This document shows positions 59,853 through 64,000 of a DNA stretch of 64,000 nucleotides, piece after piece. This DNA is from Bacteroides muris (ex Afrizal et al. 2022). GTDB lineage: Bacteria > Bacteroidota > Bacteroidia > Bacteroidales > Bacteroidaceae. The number at the start of each line of letters is the position of its first letter. Within the stretch, counting starts at the first letter, position 1. The notes beneath the pieces were generated by a model. The model was not told the DNA's origin, did not search any database, and was given only the letters and a program-made list of their open reading frames with translations. The position numbers were made by a program, and so were the translations under genes. The stretch spans positions 1 to 64,000 of the forward strand of contig NZ_SRYZ01000004.1 in the NCBI RefSeq assembly GCF_004793475.1, given 5' to 3'.

Positions 59853-60903
59853 ACGGGTGTCAGCGGAAGCAAGTTCACGCAGAATCTGTATTATAACACC
59901 GGTAACGGTACAGCCAAGTACAACGGCAGCATCAGCAGCATGACTTGGAAAGCAGGGAATGAAAGCACTGTACGAGGATACAAGTTCACCTACGACGGGC
60001 TGGACAGGCTGCTGAACGCGACCTACGGCGAAACAGCCGGCATCAATACGAACACCGACCGTTTCAGTGAGAATGTAACCGCCTATGACAAGAACGGCAA
60101 CATCAAGACCTTGCAACGTTACGGTCAGACCGCTGCTTCCGGTTACGGACTGATTGATAACCTGACTTTCACCCTCGGTGGCAATCAGTTGAACCGCGTG
60201 GACGATGCGGCAGCGGCTTCCGCCTACGGTGGTGGCTTCGAGTTCAAGGACGGCGTGAAGCAGGCGAACGAATACACTTACGATTCCAATGGAAATTTAA
60301 CTAAAGATTTAAACAAGAGAATTAGTACAATTACCTAGTAATGTATTGAATTTGCCCAATATGGTCACGTTCAGTGACGGTAGTACGATTGCCTATACTT
60401 ATGGTGCCGACGGCACAAAGCTGAAAACTGTCCATAAGACAGGCAGCACTACCACCACGACGGACTATTGCGGAAACGTGGTCTATGAGAACGGTGTTCA
60501 GAAGTTGCTGCTGACCGATGAAGGCTATGTTACTTTGAGTGACGGCAAGTACCATTACTACTTGCAAGACCATCAGGGGAACAACCGGGTAGTCATCAAC
60601 CAGAGCGGCACTGTGGAGGAGACGAACCATTACTATCCCTTCGGTGGAGTGTTCGCCAGTACCAACAACGTTCAGCCTTACAAGTACAACGGCAAGGAGC
60701 TTGACACGAAGAAGGGGCTGAATTGGTATGATTATGGGGCAAGACATTATGATGCGGCGCTGGGGAGGTTTACAACGGTTGACCCGCTGGCAGAGAAGTA
60801 TTTCAATACCGGTCTTTATGCTTATTGCGGGAATAATCCTATTAATCGGATTGACCCTGATGGATTACTTTTGGCTCGAATATTGATATATAAGGTTCTT
60901 TGA
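59852..60903 (+). pseudogene. RHS-repeat protein fragment with frameshift
   Basis: The frame begins at the junction with the kinase fragment (GSKFTQNLYYNTGNGTAKYN) and continues YDGLDRLLNATYGE and DKNGNIKTLQRYG to ISTIT, stopping at 60338. The next frame (+1) continues NLPNMVTFSDGSTIAYTYGA, YYLQDHQGNNRVVINQSGT, then the RHS core end RHYDAALGRFTTVDPLAEKY and GNNPINRIDPDG. It stops nine residues later (LLLARILIY). The signal peptide, most repeats and any C-terminal toxin domain are missing. Confidence 0.85.
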
Positions 60904-60964
60904 TTCAATAAAGTGAACGATTCCCTGCTTTCATCACTATATGTCAGCGGGGAATTTTACCTTT

Positions 60965-61047
60965 TATATAAGGCTACACCCTTTCCTTGACATGGTGTAG
61001 CCATTTATCCCAAAGGGTGTAGCTATCCGGGGCAAAGGGTGTAGCCC
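60965..61047. repeat. GGGTGTAGCC word array
   Basis: GGCTACACCCTTT (inverted) followed by ATGGTGTAGCCAT, AAAGGGTGTAGCTAT and AAAGGGTGTAGCCCTG: four copies of one 9-12 nt word, in both orientations, between the RHS fragment and the LOG gene. Confidence 0.65.
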
Positions 61048-61162
61048 TGTTTAATGTGCCTTACCAGTGCCTGTGGCACACATAATCCGTTATTGATTCA
61101 TGAAAAATCCCCCGACGTAAGTGGGAAGAAAGAAATTTGTTTCAAATCTCCCCGAAATCATG

Positions 61163-61170
61163 TACCTTTG
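61163..61170 (+). promoter_or_regulatory. -33/-7 promoter for the LOG-family gene
   Basis: TACCTTTG with TTTG at 61136-61139, 23 bases upstream. Confidence 0.55.
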
Positions 61171-61199
61171 TGGCGGTACCTAAAAAAGGAGGTAACAAG

Positions 61200-61790
61200 A
61201 TGATGAACAAGATAAATTCCGTATGCGTATATTGTGCTTCGAGCACAAAGATAGATTCCGTTTATTTCGATGCAGCCCGTGAGTTGGGCACTCTGCTGGG
61301 GCAAAAACACATCCGTTTGATTAATGGTGCGGGAAACATGGGACTGATGTCTGCCGTGTCGGATGCGGTGCTTCAGGCAGGGGGCAAGGTGACGGGAGTC
61401 ATCCCTCGTTTCATGGTGGAGCAGGGATGGCATCACACCGGACTTACCCGACTCGTGGAAGTGGAAAGCATGCACGAACGGAAAAAGACAATGGCCGACT
61501 TGAGCGATGCTGTCATTGCCCTGCCCGGTGGTTGCGGCACGCTGGAAGAACTGCTGGAAATCATTACTTGGAAGCAACTTGGATTGTATCTGAATCCGAT
61601 TGTGATACTGAACGTCAAGAATTATTTTGCCCCTCTGCTCGATATGCTTCGGCAGGCAGTGGACGAAAACTTCATGCGTACGCAGCACGGTGCTATCTGG
61701 CATGTGGCACAGACACCGCAGGAAGCTGTGGAGCTGATACATACCACTCCTTTGTGGGACGCCTCTATCCGTAAATTCGCTGCAATATGA
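61200..61790 (+). CDS. LOG family protein (TIGR00730; nucleoside 5'-monophosphate phosphoribohydrolase type)
   Basis: 196-197 aa Rossmann-fold protein. The family catalytic/nucleotide motif is PGGCGTLEELLEIITWKQLG near residue 105, with the Arg-containing ESMHERKKTMADLSDA before it and NGAGNMGLMSAVSDAV upstream. Homologues release the base from nucleoside monophosphates (cytokinin-activating LOG enzymes and bacterial relatives); the in vivo role in gut bacteria is unclear. A strong AAGGAGG lies seven bases before the ATG at 61200; the next codon is also ATG. It overlaps the DUF4271 gene by four bases. Confidence 0.88.
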   Translation: MMNKINSVCVYCASSTKIDSVYFDAARELGTLLGQKHIRLINGAGNMGLMSAVSDAVLQAGGKVTGVIPRFMVEQGWHHTGLTRLVEVESMHERKKTMADLSDAVIALPGGCGTLEELLEIITWKQLGLYLNPIVILNVKNYFAPLLDMLRQAVDENFMRTQHGAIWHVAQTPQEAVELIHTTPLWDASIRKFAAI

Positions 61791-62518
61791 TAGGGCTGTT
61801 GATGGCTTGGGCAGTAGTGGGGACGGAGGGGATCCCCATTCCGTATTCTCCGAGAATGGACGATGGCATCACCGTGGTCCTTTTGTGCTGCTTCTTTCTG
61901 TCGGCCTATGTCTTGTCACGCAGCCGCAAGTTTCTGCTGCAACTGGTAAAGGACTTCCTGCTTCATCGCGAACGTACCAGCATATTTGCCACTTCCACAG
62001 CCGCCGACATGCGTTATCTGTTGTTGCTCATCTTGCAGACCTGTATCCTTGCGGGTGTCTGTATCTTCAGCTACTTCAATGATATACAGCCGGAACTGGT
62101 ACACCATGTGCCGCCGGGACTTCTGCTGGGGATTTACATCGGTGTGTGTCTCCTCTATTTGTGCTTGAAGTGGATGCTCTACTCTTTTCTGGGTTGGATT
62201 TTTTTTGACGAAAGTGTTACGACGTTATGGCTCGAGTCCTATTCTACGCTACTTTATTATTTGGGGTTCGCCCTTTTCCCGTTTGCTCTATTCATAGTCT
62301 ATTTCGATTTGAGTTTGCAGTTGACAATAGTAATCGGATTGATTTTAGCCTTTTTTGCTAAAATATTGATGTTATACAAGTGGCTAAAGCTTTTTTGTAA
62401 CAATTTATATGGCAGTTCACTTTTAATTTTGTACTTTTGTGCCCTCGAAATCATTCCTTGCTTTGTTTTGTATCAAGGTGTGATTCAGCTAAACGATTTT
62501 TTGATAATAAAATTTTAG
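61787..62518 (+). CDS. DUF4271 domain-containing membrane protein
   Basis: 243 aa with about six hydrophobic helices (for example GITVVLLCCFFLSAYVLSRS and YLLLLILQTCILAGVCIFSY). The C-terminal half (FALFPFALFIVYFDLSLQLT) belongs to DUF4271, a family conserved in Bacteroidota directly upstream of hemD. The ATG overlaps the stop of the LOG gene (ATGA). Function is unknown. Confidence 0.85.
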   Translation: MIGLLMAWAVVGTEGIPIPYSPRMDDGITVVLLCCFFLSAYVLSRSRKFLLQLVKDFLLHRERTSIFATSTAADMRYLLLLILQTCILAGVCIFSYFNDIQPELVHHVPPGLLLGIYIGVCLLYLCLKWMLYSFLGWIFFDESVTTLWLESYSTLLYYLGFALFPFALFIVYFDLSLQLTIVIGLILAFFAKILMLYKWLKLFCNNLYGSSLLILYFCALEIIPCFVLYQGVIQLNDFLIIKF

Positions 62519-62522
62519 GACG

Positions 62523-63275
62523 TTGAAAATTAAGAAAGTACTTGTGTCGCAGCCGAAACCGGCATCAGAGAAATCTCCTTACTACGACATTGCCGAGAAA
62601 TATGGTGTGAAGATAGATTTTCGCCCATTTATCAAAGTGGAGAGCCTTTCAGCGAAAGAGTTCAGACAACAGAAAATTTCGGTTTTGGACCATACTGCCG
62701 TTATTTTTACTTCGCGTCATGCCATTGATCATTTCTTCCACTTATGTACGGAATTGCGTGTGACAATTCCCGAAACAATGAAGTATTTCTGCGTGACGGA
62801 GGCCGTTGCTCTGTATATCCAAAAGTATGTGCAGTATCGTAAGCGTAAGATTTTCTTCGGAAACACCGGGAAGATTGACGATTTGATACCTTCCATTGTT
62901 AAGCATAAGGCTGAAAAGTACTTGGTGCCAATGTCGGATGTACACAATGATGACGTGAAGAATTTGCTGGATAAGAATAAGATTCAGCATACGGAAGCTG
63001 TCATGTATAGAACCGTCAGCAATGATTTTGCTCCAGATGAGGCATTTGATTATGACATGCTGGTGTTCTTCAGTCCGGCAGGTATCAGTGCCTTGAAGAA
63101 GAATTTCCCTGATTTTGACCAGAAGGAGATCAAAATTGGTACATTCGGCTCTACCACCGCCCAGGCAGTCCGTGATGCCGGACTTCGTCTTGACTTGGAA
63201 GCCCCCAGCGTGCAAGCTCCCTCAATGACGGCGGCGCTTGACATGTTTATCAAGGAGAATAATAAAGGAAAGTAA
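62523..63275 (+). CDS. hemD: Uroporphyrinogen-III synthase family protein
   Basis: 250 aa. HemD closes and flips ring D of hydroxymethylbilane. The fold is recognisable from VLVSQPKPASEKSPYYDIAE, HTAVIFTSRHAIDHFFHLCT, AEKYLVPMSDVHNDDVKNLL, DYDMLVFFSPAGISALKKNF and IGTFGSTTAQAVRDAGLRLD. The start codon is TTG at 62523, four bases after DUF4271. Many Bacteroides make only part of the haem pathway, so its role may lie in corrin or sirohaem-type metabolism or be vestigial. Confidence 0.88.
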   Translation: MKIKKVLVSQPKPASEKSPYYDIAEKYGVKIDFRPFIKVESLSAKEFRQQKISVLDHTAVIFTSRHAIDHFFHLCTELRVTIPETMKYFCVTEAVALYIQKYVQYRKRKIFFGNTGKIDDLIPSIVKHKAEKYLVPMSDVHNDDVKNLLDKNKIQHTEAVMYRTVSNDFAPDEAFDYDMLVFFSPAGISALKKNFPDFDQKEIKIGTFGSTTAQAVRDAGLRLDLEAPSVQAPSMTAALDMFIKENNKGK

Positions 63276-63285
63276 AAAAAGAGTT

Positions 63286-63447
63286 ATGAGTTATAAGTTA
63301 TGAGTGATTTGCTTATGGCTTGTAGTAGTAACGGTGGATTTATAAAATTGAGCTACAAGTGGTTGTGCTTTTATGTCGCCAGGTACTTGTAGCTCCTTTT
63401 TTGTATCACCCTTATAACTCATAACTTATAACTCATAACTTATAGCT
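63286..63447. repeat. GTTATGAG/CTCATAAC words enclosing a terminator
   Basis: GTTATGAGTTATAAGTTATG (63286-63305) and inverted CTCATAACTTATAACTCATA copies (63418 onward, running to the rnpA start codon) flank the terminator at 63350-63402. The two arms can pair over more than 20 bases. Confidence 0.7.
63350..63402 (+). terminator. Rho-independent terminator after hemD
   Basis: GAGCTACAAGT (63350-63360) and ACTTGTAGCTC (63385-63395) form a perfect 11-bp stem, followed by CTTTTTTG. Confidence 0.85.
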
Positions 63448-63448
63448 C

Positions 63449-63865
63449 ATGCCAAATACCTTGCGCAAGTCCGAACGGTTGGACAAGAAGAAAGTAATAG
63501 AGAAGATGTTTGCGGGCGGTTCGCGCTCGTTTTCGGTCTTCCCTTTGCGTGTGGTTTATCTGCCGGTGGAGGAACTGGAAGTGTCTGCCTCCATTCTTAT
63601 CAGTGTTTCGAAGCGTCGTTTCAAGCGGGCGGTGAAGCGCAACCGCGTGAAACGCCAGATACGTGAAGCCTACCGCATGAACAAACAAGGACTGCTGGCA
63701 GTATTGGCGGAAAAGAAATGCCGTCTGGCCGTCGCTTTCATCTATCTTTCAGACCAGTTGGTGGATTCTTCCGTTATCGAAGACCGTATGAAGACTGCTT
63801 TGGCACGCATTGCCGAGAGGGTGGCAGCGAATGCTGAAGCCACGCAAACTCCCCAGATACCATGA
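63449..63865 (+). CDS. rnpA: Ribonuclease P protein component
   Basis: 138 aa basic protein that helps the RNase P RNA cut tRNA 5' leaders. The RNR motif block is [20 protein letters not shown] (about residues 52-71), followed by AYRMNK. The N-terminus [20 protein letters not shown] is typical. The stop overlaps the yidD start (ATGA). It follows a terminator, so it probably has its own promoter in the repeat-rich gap. Confidence 0.95.
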   Translation: MPNTLRKSERLDKKKVIEKMFAGGSRSFSVFPLRVVYLPVEELEVSASILISVSKRRFKRAVKRNRVKRQIREAYRMNKQGLLAVLAEKKCRLAVAFIYLSDQLVDSSVIEDRMKTALARIAERVAANAEATQTPQIP

Positions 63866-64000
63866 AGCGTCTGCTTTCATATCTGTTGCTACTTCCCATT
63901 TATTTCTATCAGAAGTGCATATCACCCATGATAGGGCCTTCATGCCGTTTCACCCCCACTTGTTCGCAATATGCGGTGGAGGCCATCAAGAAACACGGAC
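63862..64000 (+). CDS. yidD: Membrane protein insertion efficiency factor YidD (5' part, runs off the window)
   Basis: The first 46 codons are present: [20 protein letters not shown] then [20 protein letters not shown]. The PSCRF-PTCSQYA motif identifies YidD, a small amphipathic protein that assists insertion of inner-membrane proteins through YidC. Its start overlaps the rnpA stop. Truncated only by the window edge. Confidence 0.95.
   Translation, partial: MKRLLSYLLLLPIYFYQKCISPMIGPSCRFTPTCSQYAVEAIKKHG

Noticed and set aside
59940-60903. Active RHS toxin gene
   Set aside because: The coding frame is broken, the N-terminal export region is absent and the frame ends nine residues after the RHS core, so no toxin domain is present.

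Overview
The window looks like chromosome from a Bacteroides-type gut member of the Bacteroidota. Many genes are preceded by the Bacteroides -7 element TAnnTTTG rather than a sigma-70 -10 box. Shine-Dalgarno sequences are mostly weak. There is a SusC/SusD pair, several Bacteroidota-restricted families (DUF3857, DUF4294, DUF3244, DUF3098, DUF4271), and the Bacteroidota gene order ftsX-DUF3098-uppP-truB-queA-folK and DUF4271-hemD-rnpA-yidD. No tRNA, rRNA or CRISPR array was seen, and no complete insertion sequence.

Layout. 1-8.3 kb: leuS, a YitT protein and rdgB on +, nadA on -, a SpoU-type RNA methyltransferase, then a second YitT protein. 8.4-18 kb: DUF4294 protein, an exported helix-hairpin-helix/beta-barrel protein, a small XRE regulator whose membrane-protein partner carries an in-frame stop, a radical SAM protein, a DNA/RNA endonuclease, an Rpn-family nuclease with a 12-bp tandem repeat, a SulP transporter and rubrerythrin. 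18.2-23.7 kb: a minus-strand operon nadB plus two DUF3857/transglutaminase proteins. 24-29.3 kb: a SusC/SusD pair without visible enzymes. 29.5-33.1 kb: small PH-like membrane protein, lpdA, a collapsed small gene, dacB.

33.2-38.8 kb is the accessory core. It starts with the wreck of an RND efflux operon: a truncated adaptor, then the start of an AcrB-type pump fused in frame to pieces of a TolC-type channel. It continues with the tail of an HTH regulator overlapping a compact restriction-modification operon. That operon has two dissimilar restriction enzymes (PmeII-like and TdeIII-like) and one C5 methyltransferase with a long C-terminal extension. 38.8-46.3 kb: succinate/acetate CoA-transferase, miaB, small secreted proteins and a TPR/LuxR-type lipoprotein regulator. 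46.6-52.3 kb: SAM methyltransferase and the cell-envelope/tRNA-modification cluster. 52.6-56.9 kb: a four-gene cassette (nucleotidyltransferase-ATP-grasp, CDP-alcohol phosphatidyltransferase, flippase-like membrane protein, HAD hydrolase) that probably makes and handles a lipid head group. 57-64 kb: second Rpn protein, metK with a SAM-II-like leader, a junction of broken histidine kinase and RHS fragments, a LOG-family protein, DUF4271, hemD, rnpA and the start of yidD.

Two themes run through the window. First, gene decay by deletion: the efflux operon, a DUF2007-like gene, a DUF3836 gene, the RHS/kinase junction and a nonsense-interrupted membrane protein. Second, intergenic gaps repeatedly hold tandem arrays of roughly 20-nt imperfect palindromes or permuted short words. 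Each gap has its own word, and one word family (GACAGACACTGG) recurs at three separate loci. These arrays are not explained by any annotated feature.
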